Shown: positions 6,933 to 15,519, counted from the first letter of the stretch. The stretch: DNA of 24,010 bases from DAOLOF01 sp964463605 (GCA_964463605.1 CAYXBZ010000009.1:1-24010); one strand, 5' to 3'. Notes: generated by a model not told the origin, from the letters alone. Translations and numbers: made by a program.

Positions 6933-8621
6933 TCATGATTTTTTTGAAGCAGCGGCTTTGATATACTCTACAAAGATGGGGTGCGGATTGAGTGGTGCCG
7001 ATTTATATTCTGGGTGAGCTTGAGTTGCCAAAAAGAAAGGATGGTCTTTTGGTGAAAGTTCAATCATTTCTACAAAAAAATCATCGGGACTTGTGCCTGA
7101 GAAAACAAAACCTTTTTCCTCAAGTTGTTGGCGATACTCATTGTTAAACTCAAAACGATGGCGGTGTCTTTCAGAAATCAAATTCTTTCCTTTGTTTTTG
7201 AAAGCATTGTGTTTGCTGTATATCGAGTGAGCGAGCGTTTTTGGTTTGAGCACACAATCATATGCTCCCAGTCTCATACTGGCGCCGTCACCTTTAATTC
7301 TTTGATACTTTTCTTCAAATGGAATTTCATGAATGATGGGGTGAGGTGTTTTTTTATCTACCTCTACCGTGTGTGCATTTTTTAATCCTACGACATTTCT
7401 TGCAAACTCTACTGCAGCCAATTGCATGCCATAACAAAGGCCTAAATATGGAACTTTATTCTCTCTAGCATATTTAGCAGCTGCAATCTTTCCCTCAACT
7501 CCTCTTTCTCCCCAACCAATGGGCACAATAATACCTTGTGCTTGAGCCAATTGATGAAGCGATTTTGCTTCACTTTTCTCAACATCTTCGGCATTCACAA
7601 ACATGAGTTCTAAATTATATTTATTTGCCCAACAAGAATGTTCAAGAGCTTCAATTAAACTGGTGTAAGAATCCTTTAGTTCAAAATCACCGGTAGCAAT
7701 ATATTTGGCAATAATCGCAATTTTAACCGATTCGGGCTTTTCATCATAAATGTTGTGAACCATTTTTTTCCATGATTTTAAAACTGTCTTTTTAGAAGGT
7801 AAGTTTAGTTTTTTAAGTACTTTTTGATCAAACCCTTGCTCGTGAAAAACTAAAGGCAACTCATAAATGCTACCAAGATCGGGATTTGAAATCACATCAT
7901 CATGGTGAATATTACAGTAATAAGCCACCTTCTCTTTTCTTTTTTCGTCGATCGGTTGTTCTGCTCTACCTACAATAAAGTCAGGCTGAATGCCCATCGA
8001 GTTTAATTTATTAACTGACAGTTGGGTGGGTTTTGATTTGAGTTCATTAATGTGTTTGGGGACGGGAAAATAAGTAACGTGAATATGAACAACATCCTCG
8101 GGATTTTCCAGTTTCATAATGCGATTAGTTTCGTAGTAAATCACATTTTGATACTCACCTACGGTTCCACCTAGTTCGATGAGAATAATATCAAATCCTT
8201 TGGCAGCTTTTTTGATACGACTCATTACCTCAATAGGAACGTAGGGAATAGTGTCAACAGTGGCTCCATTAAATTCAAGATCCTTAGTTTTAGAGATGAC
8301 GCTTGAATAAATCTGACCCATGGTGGTGAAGTTTTTAAAGCCTACTTCTTGGTTAAGAAATCGCTCATAAGATCCAAGATCTAAATCGGCTTCAAGGCCA
8401 TCTTCACACAGAAAAACATCACCATGTTCAATGGGATTAATATTGCCTGAATCAAGATTGAGATAATTTTCACATTTAATGTTGGTAACACTATATCCTT
8501 GTTCTTTAAGTAATACTCCCAGTGAAGCGGCAGTAATGTCTTTTCCCAATCCAGAGATAACTCCGCCAGAGACAAAGATGTATTTTGTGTTAGTTGAAGA
8601 TTTTTTTGAACCGTATTGCAT
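6933..8621 (-). CDS. pyrG: CTP synthase, divergent
   Basis: It makes CTP from UTP with ATP and glutamine. The 562 residues comprise a synthase domain (1-290) and a class I amidotransferase domain (about 300-562). Conserved parts are the GLGK loop (K27), EHGDVF, DLDLGSYERF (79-88), IELGGTVGE (E149), nucleophile C396 in GLCYGMQ, ERHRHRFEFNN, and H536/E538. Several normally fixed positions differ: GKG is GKD at 26-28, KLDPYLN is KCENYLN at 49-55, the oxyanion loop PGGFG is PIGWG at 367-371, and the C-terminal QFHPE is QAHPE. Enough is kept to expect CTP synthase activity, but glutamine use or kinetics may be altered. The start is ATG with no Shine-Dalgarno. It is upstream of rplS on the same strand, 127 nt apart. 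Confidence 0.92.
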   Translation of the reverse strand: MQYGSKKSSTNTKYIFVSGGVISGLGKDITAASLGVLLKEQGYSVTNIKCENYLNLDSGNINPIEHGDVFLCEDGLEADLDLGSYERFLNQEVGFKNFTTMGQIYSSVISKTKDLEFNGATVDTIPYVPIEVMSRIKKAAKGFDIILIELGGTVGEYQNVIYYETNRIMKLENPEDVVHIHVTYFPVPKHINELKSKPTQLSVNKLNSMGIQPDFIVGRAEQPIDEKRKEKVAYYCNIHHDDVISNPDLGSIYELPLVFHEQGFDQKVLKKLNLPSKKTVLKSWKKMVHNIYDEKPESVKIAIIAKYIATGDFELKDSYTSLIEALEHSCWANKYNLELMFVNAEDVEKSEAKSLHQLAQAQGIIVPIGWGERGVEGKIAAAKYARENKVPYLGLCYGMQLAAVEFARNVVGLKNAHTVEVDKKTPHPIIHEIPFEEKYQRIKGDGASMRLGAYDCVLKPKTLAHSIYSKHNAFKNKGKNLISERHRHRFEFNNEYRQQLEEKGFVFSGTSPDDFFVEMIELSPKDHPFFLATQAHPEYKSAPLNPHPIFVEYIKAAASKKS

Positions 8622-8646
8622 TACGGGTTCTTATTTTAATATGAAC

Positions 8647-8694
8647 AGGCAGTTTTTTGTAAGTAGCAAAAAAAGATTGTACAAAAAACTGCTT
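8647..8694. repeat. Inverted repeat between pyrG and the adenosyltransferase
   Basis: The arms 8647-8661 and 8680-8694 (core GCAGTTTTTTGTA / TACAAAAAACTGC) are 15 bp each with one mismatch, separated by 18 bp. It occupies most of the 95-bp divergent intergenic region. It is AT-rich and lacks a proper U-tract after a GC stem, so a shared operator is more likely than a terminator; this is inference. Confidence 0.5.
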
Positions 8695-8704
8695 GGTTAT
8701 TTGT

Positions 8705-8710
8705 TAGAAT
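8705..8710 (+). promoter_or_regulatory. -10 box for the adenosyltransferase
   Basis: TAGAAT lies 6 nt before the ATG at 8717 and no Shine-Dalgarno is present, so the mRNA probably starts at the ATG. A good -35 at normal spacing is not seen; the right arm of the inverted repeat lies there. Confidence 0.4.
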
Positions 8711-8716
8711 TGTAGA

Positions 8717-9274
8717 ATGAGTATTACGACCAAAACAGGTGATAAAGGTAAAACTAATCTAGCTAATGGCGAAAGACTTTCAAAAAGCTCTTTACTCTTT
8801 AATGCCATTGGAGATTTAGATGAGCTAAATTCATGGTTGGGAGTGTTAATTTCTACTCTGGATGAAAGCAAAAATTATTCAGCTCACACAGCTTTCTTAA
8901 GAGACATTCAGCAGATGATTTATGTGATTTCTGCAGAATTGGTTAAAGCGAAAACTAAGGGTAAGAAGGTCACTCTTGATGATAAAAAGTTGGTATTGAT
9001 TGAAAAATGGTGCTCTGATCTTGAAAGTTTGTTAGGGAAAGATTTTCATCAAAACTTTTTGCATCCTGGGGGTTGCAAGATAGCAGCTTGGATTGATGTT
9101 ACGCGCTCTGTTTGTCGTAGAGCTGAAAGGAGTATGGTGAAGCTATCAGAAAAAGAAACAATTAGACCCATCATTATGTCTACTTGCAATCGCTTGTCAG
9201 ATTACTTATATCTATTGAGATGTTTGATTAATCAACAAGAACTTGTTGAAGAGAAACAACTGTCACTTGAATAA
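8717..9274 (+). CDS. PduO-type cob(I)alamin adenosyltransferase
   Basis: This enzyme transfers the adenosyl group of ATP to cob(I)alamin, giving coenzyme B12. The 185 residues include the ATP site TTKTGDKG (4-11), DLDELNSWLG (33-42), NFLHPGG (113-119), TRSVCRRAERS (129-139) and CNRLSDYLY (157-165). FLHPGG differs from the usual FLLPGG by one residue. All main motifs of the MMAB/PduO family are present and length is normal. No cobalamin synthesis gene or B12-dependent enzyme is in the window, so it probably serves salvage for an enzyme elsewhere, for example an adenosylcobalamin-dependent ribonucleotide reductase; that is inference. It is single, transcribed against its neighbours, and likely leaderless. 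Confidence 0.93.
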   Translation: MSITTKTGDKGKTNLANGERLSKSSLLFNAIGDLDELNSWLGVLISTLDESKNYSAHTAFLRDIQQMIYVISAELVKAKTKGKKVTLDDKKLVLIEKWCSDLESLLGKDFHQNFLHPGGCKIAAWIDVTRSVCRRAERSMVKLSEKETIRPIIMSTCNRLSDYLYLLRCLINQQELVEEKQLSLE

Positions 9275-9301
9275 AAATTAAAAAGTTTTGTGTAATAAAA
9301 G

Positions 9302-9922
9302 CTAGTAGCGAAACTTTCTTATTAAACCTACTACTCGCCCTTGAATTTGAACGTTGGTAGCATAGATTGGACTCATATTTGCGTTGGCTGGTTCAAGTCT
9401 GACGCGAGTGACCTCACGATAGTAACGTTTAAGTGTTGCCAGCCCGTTATCAAGTAAAGCGATTACTATATCGCCGTTATTAACTTCTTGTGTTTCTTCA
9501 ACAACTACATAATCTCCATCATCGATATGATCCTCGATCATTGACTGACCCTTCACTTGTAAAACATAAGCTCTTTTTTTCCCTGTAATTAATTCTGGAG
9601 AAACTCTAAAACTAGCATCGTCATCAGAGTATGGCTCAATTGGAGAGCCAGCTGCGATAAAACCCAGTAAGGGCAAACTTACACTTTCTCCATTATCAAG
9701 AAAGGTTTTATCCACCAACTCAATCCCCCTGACTTTGCCGTCATGTTTCTTAATTACATCTTTTCTGTCGAGTGCCTCAAGATGTTCGTGAACTGTGGCT
9801 AGTGAGGAAACATTGATAGCATCAGCAATCTCTCTCAGAGTGGGAGCATAACCATTTTTTTGAATGTACTGACTGATAAAGTCAAGTATTTGTCTTTGTC
9901 TTTTGTAGAGTGTGACTGCCAT
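9302..9922 (-). CDS. lexA: LexA repressor
   Basis: This is the SOS regulator, a DNA-binding repressor that cuts itself when RecA is activated. The N-terminal winged helix (about 1-70) includes YAPTLREIADAINVSS and TVHEHLEALDRKD. The cleavage site is A91-G92 in GFIAAGSP. The catalytic dyad is S127 in GQSM and K165 in LATLKRYYRE. Length is 206, normal for the family. A purine-rich AAAGGG lies 6 nt before the ATG. No standard Bacillus or E. coli LexA box was found upstream; TACTGTAC (rc 9933-9940) and repeated CCGAA-type motifs (9989-10111) are the visible candidates. It is 250 nt downstream of the enolase homologue. Confidence 0.96.
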   Translation of the reverse strand: MAVTLYKRQRQILDFISQYIQKNGYAPTLREIADAINVSSLATVHEHLEALDRKDVIKKHDGKVRGIELVDKTFLDNGESVSLPLLGFIAAGSPIEPYSDDDASFRVSPELITGKKRAYVLQVKGQSMIEDHIDDGDYVVVEETQEVNNGDIVIALLDNGLATLKRYYREVTRVRLEPANANMSPIYATNVQIQGRVVGLIRKFRY

Positions 9923-9988
9923 GTGATCCCTTTTGTACAGTATTGATTGATAAGATTCGGTTGAGTTTTAGTGAAATTATAAATAAAC

Positions 9989-10111
9989 CCGAACTAAGTA
10001 TAGAATAACCGAAAACTAAACGAATACACAAGTATATCTTTCAATATCATAAAAAATCAAAGAATAAACAAAGAGCTTCGCCTATTGATTGGGTGAGAAC
10101 CGAAACTTAAC
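9989..10111. repeat. Repeated CCGAA(A)nCTnA motifs upstream of lexA
   Basis: Three similar blocks begin at 9989 (CCGAACTAAG), 10009 (CCGAAAACTAAAC) and 10100 (CCGAAACTTAAC), all in the same direction; an inverted TTCGGTT is near 9956. A TATAAT for lexA lies close to the first block. They may bind LexA or another regulator; the evidence is repetition and position only. The rest of this 250-bp gap is AT-rich with no further feature seen. Confidence 0.3.
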
Positions 10112-10124
10112 AATGAAGAATGAT

Positions 10125-10156
10125 GAAAAATAAAAACACTCTTGTTAGGAAGTGCG
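10125..10156 (-). terminator. Weak terminator after the enolase homologue
   Basis: On the minus strand a short stem CACTTC/GAGTG, with one bulged base and a 7-nt loop, is followed by TTTTTATTTTT. The stem is weak but the T-rich tract is long. Confidence 0.4.
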
Positions 10157-10172
10157 CTGATATAGTTAAACC

Positions 10173-11438
10173 CTACTTTTCTTCTGGGGTTGCAATCTCT
10201 TCATTAATCTCGATTAAGCGATTGTATTTTGCTACACGCTCGCCTCTGTTGGGTGGCCCAAGCTTAACATAATCCGCTCCAATTCCCACTGCTAGATCAG
10301 TTAAAAATGTTTCATTTGTTTCTCCAGAGTGCTCACTGACAACCACTGTCCACTGAGCATCTCTTGCCACTTTAGCTATCTGGAGGGTTTCACTGATGGT
10401 CCCTTTATCAAGCAGCTTAATACTAATGGCGTTAGCGTGTTTGTGTTTAATGGCTTTTTCTAACTTATCCTTATCGCTGAGAACGAACTCATCGGCGACA
10501 ATCTTGGTAGTATTGCCTAGGCTCTCGGTGATAATTTGCCAAGATTTTTCATCGTGTCCTCCAAAAGGGTCTTCTAAGTAGATTGTTTTATAGCGTTCTC
10601 TCAAACTTCGATAAAAGTCCATCAATTCTTTGGCTTGGTATCTATCAGCCTTATCTCTCAGTCTGTAGGAATCATCAAGGGCGAGACTATCAGCAGCCGC
10701 ATCAAGACCAAAAAAAATATCTTGAGCAAAAGTATATTGAGTCATCTTAATTGCCTCTAGAAATAATTCAAAAACATCTGAATTATTGTTCATTCTCGGT
10801 AAAAATCCTCCGGTAGATCCGGTACAAACAGATCCCCCTTTAGCCTCAATTACCTCTTGAATTTTTTCTCTAATGGTAGACGCCATTGTAAGAGATCGTT
10901 CAAAACTAACATGACTTGCTGGAATGAGTTCATATTCCTGGAAATCAAGATTGTCGTTTCCAAAATCTCCTCCGGTAATTAATGGATAAATGCAACTTGG
11001 AATCGAAATTAGCTCAGTAAGTTGGTATTTTTGTTGGATGTAACTATAAAGAGGCAGGTTTACACTCAATGCTCCCGCTTTTAAAGCTGCCATAGAGACT
11101 CCTAATATCGTATTGGCTCCGAGCTTTGATTTATTAGCAGTTCCGTCTAACGATATTAAAGTCTTATCGATTTCTCCTTGACTAACAACGGGCATGCCCA
11201 GAAGTTGTGGAGCAATTTCTTGATTAATGACATTAACAGAATTTTTTACACCTTTGCCGTTATACTCTTGATCATCATTATCTTTGATGGCGACTGCCTT
11301 TTCATTTTCATATGCCCACTCGTTTGGAACTGTTACCACAACTGATCTTCCATCTTCAATCCACATAAATATTTGAATAGTGGGCAAGCCTTGACTATCT
11401 AGAATTTCTCTTGCTTTTATGGCTCTGATGGTTGACAT
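10173..11438 (-). CDS. Enolase homologue lacking catalytic residues
   Basis: The 421 residues align end to end with enolase (AREILDSQGLPT, YNGKGVKNSV, LDGTANKSKLGANTILGVS, LDFQEYELIP, AKYNRLIEINEE). The metal ligands seem kept: D246, E289 and D316, and the base K341. Other essential positions are lost. The substrate loop PSGASTG is PNEWAYE (38-44). The acid GDEGG is GSTGG, putting T209 for the catalytic Glu. The His of GGxHAxN is F159. SHRSGET is SEHSGET (E369, H370). Without the catalytic Glu, normal 2-phosphoglycerate dehydration is unlikely. It may be a pseudoenzyme, an altered activity, or a structural (for example RNA-degradation) protein. It lies 50 nt downstream of a PEP synthase homogue that is also degenerate. 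Confidence 0.85.
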   Translation of the reverse strand: MSTIRAIKAREILDSQGLPTIQIFMWIEDGRSVVVTVPNEWAYENEKAVAIKDNDDQEYNGKGVKNSVNVINQEIAPQLLGMPVVSQGEIDKTLISLDGTANKSKLGANTILGVSMAALKAGALSVNLPLYSYIQQKYQLTELISIPSCIYPLITGGDFGNDNLDFQEYELIPASHVSFERSLTMASTIREKIQEVIEAKGGSVCTGSTGGFLPRMNNNSDVFELFLEAIKMTQYTFAQDIFFGLDAAADSLALDDSYRLRDKADRYQAKELMDFYRSLRERYKTIYLEDPFGGHDEKSWQIITESLGNTTKIVADEFVLSDKDKLEKAIKHKHANAISIKLLDKGTISETLQIAKVARDAQWTVVVSEHSGETNETFLTDLAVGIGADYVKLGPPNRGERVAKYNRLIEINEEIATPEEK

Positions 11439-11488
11439 CTCAATGAATCATTTATTAACAGCTAATGTATAGTTTAGCAAATTATTTT

Positions 11489-13636
11489 TTATTCAAGCAA
11501 ATACTGATGAAACTTTTCAATTAATTGCGGTTTTGCTATTAAAGCTTGAACTTGATGCTCAACTGCAAACTCAATTAATTCTTGATTAAATTCAGAAAAA
11601 ATAAGGATTAGCGCTATTTCTTGATCGAAGTTATTAACAGACTCAATCAGGTTGAGTAATAGTGGTTTAAGCAAGCTGGTGTTTAGTGGATATTGATCAG
11701 CTAGATCACTCATTCCTGGATCTATTCCATGCAATAGAGCTTGTATTGACTTGAGGTTAACACAGATAGCTCCAAGTGGTGTGTTTAAATATTGATTAAT
11801 ATTAATTAAATTTTCTGGAGTATTAAGTTGAAGCCACAGGGGTGGCTGATACACTGGTGATTTAACATGTTTTTCAATTAATGATGAAAGCTGTTGAAGT
11901 TCAATTGAACTACGAACAAATGGCAGCAAATAGTTTATGGGCTTGTCAATTTTACTGTTGGTTTTGCTTAAAATATCCAACTCAAGTTTTAAAAAATCTG
12001 TTTGATTGATTGTCCTAATTGCTCCTCTAAATCCCAAGAAAGGGTTTTTTTCTTGTTGCTCATAAACACTTCCAGAACCAAGCTTCATTAATTGGTTTGT
12101 TTCCAGATTACACGAGCGATAGGTGATTAGCGGTGTCTTTTTCCCAAAGTGATAAAACTGATGATAGAGATTAATCAACGATTTGCTAACTGTTTCAACA
12201 AATACTTCTCTTTGTGTGTTAATTATTAGTTGAGGGTGTTTATTCTCTTTGATGTAGTAATGTTCGCTTCTAATTAAGCCAACTCCATGGGTAAAATGTG
12301 CTACTTTCTCATTAATTTCATTTGAGTCATTGATTGCCAGCAGAAGATCTATCTTTGATTGTGACTTTTGAGTATGTTTGGTGGGAGAAGGAAGATAGAT
12401 TTTTCCAGCGGAGGCATCCATTACAATTGACTGGTCGTTTCTGAAAGTTGACAAAGCTCCTTTGGCATGAATAATGACAGGCAATTTATAATGGCGAACT
12501 CTATTAAGTAGAGATTGGCTAGCTATGCCTTCTTCACAAATCACGCCAGAACATAAATGCAGCAGTTTAAGATGATCATTTGTGAGAGATTTTACAATAG
12601 CTATTGAGGCTGGTTTAAGAGAATCAAGATCTTTGGATTTTTTAACAAGATGACAGTTACCATGAATAAAACCTGGAGTAAGAGAGCGTCCAACAAGTAA
12701 TAATTCATACTGATTTAATAAAGTTTTTTGCTCTGGTTCAAAAAAATATGGTTTAATTTTGGTGATCAAGAAATTGCCATCAATTAACTCCCAATGAACT
12801 AGAATTTGATTTGTGTGTTGCAACTTGATTTTATTGACCAACATCGCCAACTGAATTAGTTGTTGCTTATTAATTGCCGGTTTCTTTCTTAAGCTTTGAT
12901 GAACCTTTTGAGACTCAAGAAGATCGGTAGATCTAGCAAGAGCTTTTTTCTTAATAGCTATGCTTTGCTCAATCACTTTCCAGCTGCGTCGATCAATAAA
13001 AAAATGATCACACTCTTTGAGTGATTGCTCTGAGTCAAACACCCCATAAACAGCTTGAACAGTGAGTCTGGACTTATCTCCAGTGTCAGTATCAAGACTA
13101 AAGGCATATCCTGAAGCAGTTGGTTGAAATTGAGCCTGCATAATGATAGCCACGGGATAAAGGTTTCTTCTTTTTAAATCTGAAGGGTCGATGTTTCTTG
13201 CCCACAACTTAAGTATTGACTCCATCATATTTGCGTCACCCTTAATGTTGTCTTCACGCTTATAATCTACTGGTTGACCATCAGTCGGACTGGCGGTTAG
13301 CCTGATGAAATCACTGTCAAAAAAGTCGTGATATAACTCTAAAATTTTTTTAGAAACATTGTTTGGAAATGCTTGCTGCCGAATTAAGGTCTGAATTTTC
13401 GAGACGATTTGATCAACTTCCGTGCTTGAATTAAAATTTGACGATTCAGCAATCTGTTGAAACTTTTCATCTAGATGATTGTGCTGAGCAATAAGTTTAA
13501 GTGTTGATACTGGCAGGCAGTATGTTTGGGGTAAAGGGATGTCTTGAGCAGCCAAGTTTGACAGATCGGCAGCATATGAGCCGATCTCTTTTTTTGAGTA
13601 ACTTAAGAATTGATGTTGAGGATTAACGGCAGGCAT
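11489..13636 (-). CDS. PEP synthase-like protein, catalytically degenerate
   Basis: The 715-residue protein has the domain order of PEP synthase (PpsA/PPDK): an ATP-grasp-like N-terminal region (about 15-300), a swivelling phosphohistidine domain (about 320-415) and a TIM-barrel PEP/pyruvate domain (about 445-715). Barrel motifs are recognisable: HGVGLIRSEHYY (450-461), NPFLGFRGAIR (531-541), LLPFVRS (570-576). The catalytic His of TSHAAIVAREL is replaced: the site reads ASQSLLNRVRHYKLP with Q374. The RSSA motif of the ATP domain reads RLTA (112-115). The C-terminal NDLTQ and GICGQ motifs are not kept. Without the His, phosphoryl transfer between ATP and pyruvate is not expected. The frame is intact, so the protein is probably maintained for another purpose. 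It is probably cotranscribed with the enolase homologue. Confidence 0.8.
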   Translation of the reverse strand: MPAVNPQHQFLSYSKKEIGSYAADLSNLAAQDIPLPQTYCLPVSTLKLIAQHNHLDEKFQQIAESSNFNSSTEVDQIVSKIQTLIRQQAFPNNVSKKILELYHDFFDSDFIRLTASPTDGQPVDYKREDNIKGDANMMESILKLWARNIDPSDLKRRNLYPVAIIMQAQFQPTASGYAFSLDTDTGDKSRLTVQAVYGVFDSEQSLKECDHFFIDRRSWKVIEQSIAIKKKALARSTDLLESQKVHQSLRKKPAINKQQLIQLAMLVNKIKLQHTNQILVHWELIDGNFLITKIKPYFFEPEQKTLLNQYELLLVGRSLTPGFIHGNCHLVKKSKDLDSLKPASIAIVKSLTNDHLKLLHLCSGVICEEGIASQSLLNRVRHYKLPVIIHAKGALSTFRNDQSIVMDASAGKIYLPSPTKHTQKSQSKIDLLLAINDSNEINEKVAHFTHGVGLIRSEHYYIKENKHPQLIINTQREVFVETVSKSLINLYHQFYHFGKKTPLITYRSCNLETNQLMKLGSGSVYEQQEKNPFLGFRGAIRTINQTDFLKLELDILSKTNSKIDKPINYLLPFVRSSIELQQLSSLIEKHVKSPVYQPPLWLQLNTPENLININQYLNTPLGAICVNLKSIQALLHGIDPGMSDLADQYPLNTSLLKPLLLNLIESVNNFDQEIALILIFSEFNQELIEFAVEHQVQALIAKPQLIEKFHQYLLE

Positions 13637-13730
13637 AAATCTTTAAGCAAAGCTGATTAAACATGATTGACTAGTTTCAATAGAAAAGTTCAATGTTTGC
13701 TTACTTAACCATCATAGCTTAAAAAGATGC

Positions 13731-13804
13731 CTGAATAAAGTAAGTGAGAGCACCAACCGATTCTAGATAAAGGTTGCTTAATTTGTTCAATCACTTTTAT
13801 TCAG
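13731..13804 (-). repeat. Imperfect inverted repeat at the 3' end of the PGI/PMI gene
   Basis: CTGAATAAAGTAAGTG (13731-13746) faces CACTTTTATTCAG (13792-13804) with about 45 bp between; one arm includes the stop codon of the PGI/PMI gene. It may fold in the 3' end of that mRNA. There is no U-tract. The remainder of the 165-bp gap to the PEP synthase-like gene shows nothing else clear. Confidence 0.35.
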
Positions 13805-14898
13805 TGAGGTTTCTTTTCTTCTTTTTTAAGCTCGCTTTTAAACCAATCCACCATCGGGATTTTACTGGGATTAATCTCGTTAACAATTGCTAAATAAAAG
13901 TTGGTGAAAGCGCTGAGAGTAATCATCTCAAAAACTTGAGCAATCTTGGTTTGGCTTTTTAGATTGATTGCCAACGAAACACAACCTTGTTTTTCTACCG
14001 CTTCTTGAGTTAGTCTCATTCTAACTTGATTCTTTTGATGATATAGATGGCTGGTAAAGAACAAGAACATGTTGTCCAGCTGATTGCTTTTGGGTAGCTC
14101 TAGACTCTCAAGTAAGTGGTGATCAATTTCAGGTATTTGATAGTAAGAAGCAAACGTTTTGGCATTCTCATTAAACTGATTTGAGGCAGTATGGGCTGCT
14201 CCGGTTAGAAACTCTGCTGCCACGATATTTGGCCTTCTATCAATCAAAGCAAAAGTGAGTGATTTGGCTGGATTTTGGTCTACTTCAGCCTCTATATCGC
14301 ATTGGTGCATGGTGGTTAAAACTGCTTCTTGAGCCTGCTTAATGTCGGCATCGGTTACCTTGATTAATTCGGCTTTAGTTAAAAGCCCAATTAAGCCCAC
14401 AATTGCGTAACCTATTGCCATGCGAGGTTGTCCTGAGGGATTATATTTGGGATCAATCACATAAAGTGGATACTGATTTTCTGAGGCAATTTCTTTTAGC
14501 TTTCCTCCTGCCGTAATGACGGCAATCTGGGCATTTGCTTCTTTGGCTTGCTTGGCACAAGCAAGTATTTCTTCGGTATTTCCAGAATAGCTAGACAAGA
14601 TGACGAGCGTTTTTTCGCTTACATAGTTGGGCAATGTGTAGTCGTTGACGATCTCTAAGGGTACGGGCAAACTGTCTTTGAAAAGATGTTTTACCACGCT
14701 TGCTCCTAGAGCCGACCCGCCCATGCCCGCCACCACAATCTGTGTTGGAGTCTGTATTAGTTTAAGAGTGATCTTATTTACATCGCTCCAAGCATGTCGG
14801 ATTTGATCTGCTAGGGCTTCAATGGAGCCCAATACATCGTCCTGGTCAATTTTTTCAATCTCTTTTCTGGAGTTAATAAGTTGCGAGTTGATGCTCAT
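13801..14898 (-). CDS. Bifunctional phosphoglucose/phosphomannose isomerase
   Basis: It interconverts fructose-6-P with glucose-6-P and mannose-6-P. The 365 residues comprise two SIS domains of the PGI/PMI family known from archaea and some bacteria. Motifs are AGMGGSALGAS (57-67), SSYSGNTEEIL (102-112), QPRMAIGY (157-164), NQFNENAK (240-247, with the family's catalytic Glu), PEIDHH (256-261, catalytic His) and NEINPSKIPMVDWFKSEL near the C-terminus. The length is slightly longer than typical. The start is ATG with no Shine-Dalgarno. It lies downstream of phosphomannomutase and the nucleotidyltransferase, so the three genes can feed an NDP-sugar pathway from fructose-6-P. Confidence 0.93.
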   Translation of the reverse strand: MSINSQLINSRKEIEKIDQDDVLGSIEALADQIRHAWSDVNKITLKLIQTPTQIVVAGMGGSALGASVVKHLFKDSLPVPLEIVNDYTLPNYVSEKTLVILSSYSGNTEEILACAKQAKEANAQIAVITAGGKLKEIASENQYPLYVIDPKYNPSGQPRMAIGYAIVGLIGLLTKAELIKVTDADIKQAQEAVLTTMHQCDIEAEVDQNPAKSLTFALIDRRPNIVAAEFLTGAAHTASNQFNENAKTFASYYQIPEIDHHLLESLELPKSNQLDNMFLFFTSHLYHQKNQVRMRLTQEAVEKQGCVSLAINLKSQTKIAQVFEMITLSAFTNFYLAIVNEINPSKIPMVDWFKSELKKEEKKPH

Positions 14899-14960
14899 AT
14901 GATGTGTTTTGATTGATAGATTGATGTTTCTTAAAGTTAAGTTTATTTAGAAGACTGAGT

Positions 14961-15479
14961 TTATCTTATTTTAGCTTGTAATTTTTTCAGTAAGATTTTA
15001 ACTGATTCAAAAGCAATCTCATCATCTGCTGGGAGTTGATCAATATCAAACCATTTGAGCTGAGCCACGTCATCTTTTGGTTCTGGCTCACCGCCAATAA
15101 CTGAGGCAACTAAAGCCACCGTAAAGGTGGGCTTGCCTTGATATACGTCCTCTAAAGTACCAAGAATATATTTAATCTCAACATCAAGGTTAGATTCCTC
15201 CTTAACTTCTCTAATCGCCCCTTCCTCCACACTCTCCTCTGGCTCTACAAAGCCGCCAATAGCGTCCCAGTAGCCTTTTTGCGGATTAATCTTTCGCTCT
15301 CCTAGCAGTAGCTGATTTTCTTGATTAAGAATAAAAACGGCTGTTGCTGGAGTTGGTGACGGGTAGACTCTAAACTCACACTGTGGGCAGTAAAGATGCT
15401 CCTCTACTTTTTTAAATCTAGCTGAGCAACGCGGACAAAAAATATAGTTTTTAGCGAAGTATTGATGCATGGGATTCAC
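14961..15479 (-). CDS. Nudix hydrolase with zinc ribbon
   Basis: This 172-residue protein has an N-terminal zinc ribbon (C15, C18, C31, C34) joined to a Nudix domain. The Nudix box runs from G76: GGFVEPEESVEEGAIREVKEES, with REVKEE at 90-95 holding the metal-binding Glu residues; the usual Gly after EE-x is N97. Zinc ribbon plus Nudix resembles NudC-type NADH pyrophosphatases but lacks their longer N-terminus, so the substrate is open (nucleoside diphosphate derivatives). The start is GTG 15479, or ATG three codons later; neither has a Shine-Dalgarno. It lies between PGI/PMI and phosphomannomutase, possibly acting on sugar nucleotides or as a housekeeping enzyme. Confidence 0.88.
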   Translation of the reverse strand: MNPMHQYFAKNYIFCPRCSARFKKVEEHLYCPQCEFRVYPSPTPATAVFILNQENQLLLGERKINPQKGYWDAIGGFVEPEESVEEGAIREVKEESNLDVEIKYILGTLEDVYQGKPTFTVALVASVIGGEPEPKDDVAQLKWFDIDQLPADDEIAFESVKILLKKLQAKIR

Positions 15480-15519
15480 TTAAGTAATCTTTTATAACTT
15501 TATCACAGCTGTTGATTAA

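Noticed and set aside
7125..7385. 86-codon ORF opposite pyrG
   Set aside because: It is antisense to conserved CTP synthase sequence with no ribosome site or recognisable domain.
13731..13804. Inverted repeat as an intrinsic terminator for the PGI/PMI gene
   Set aside because: The arms are AT-rich, far apart and not followed by a U-tract, so it is listed only as a repeat.
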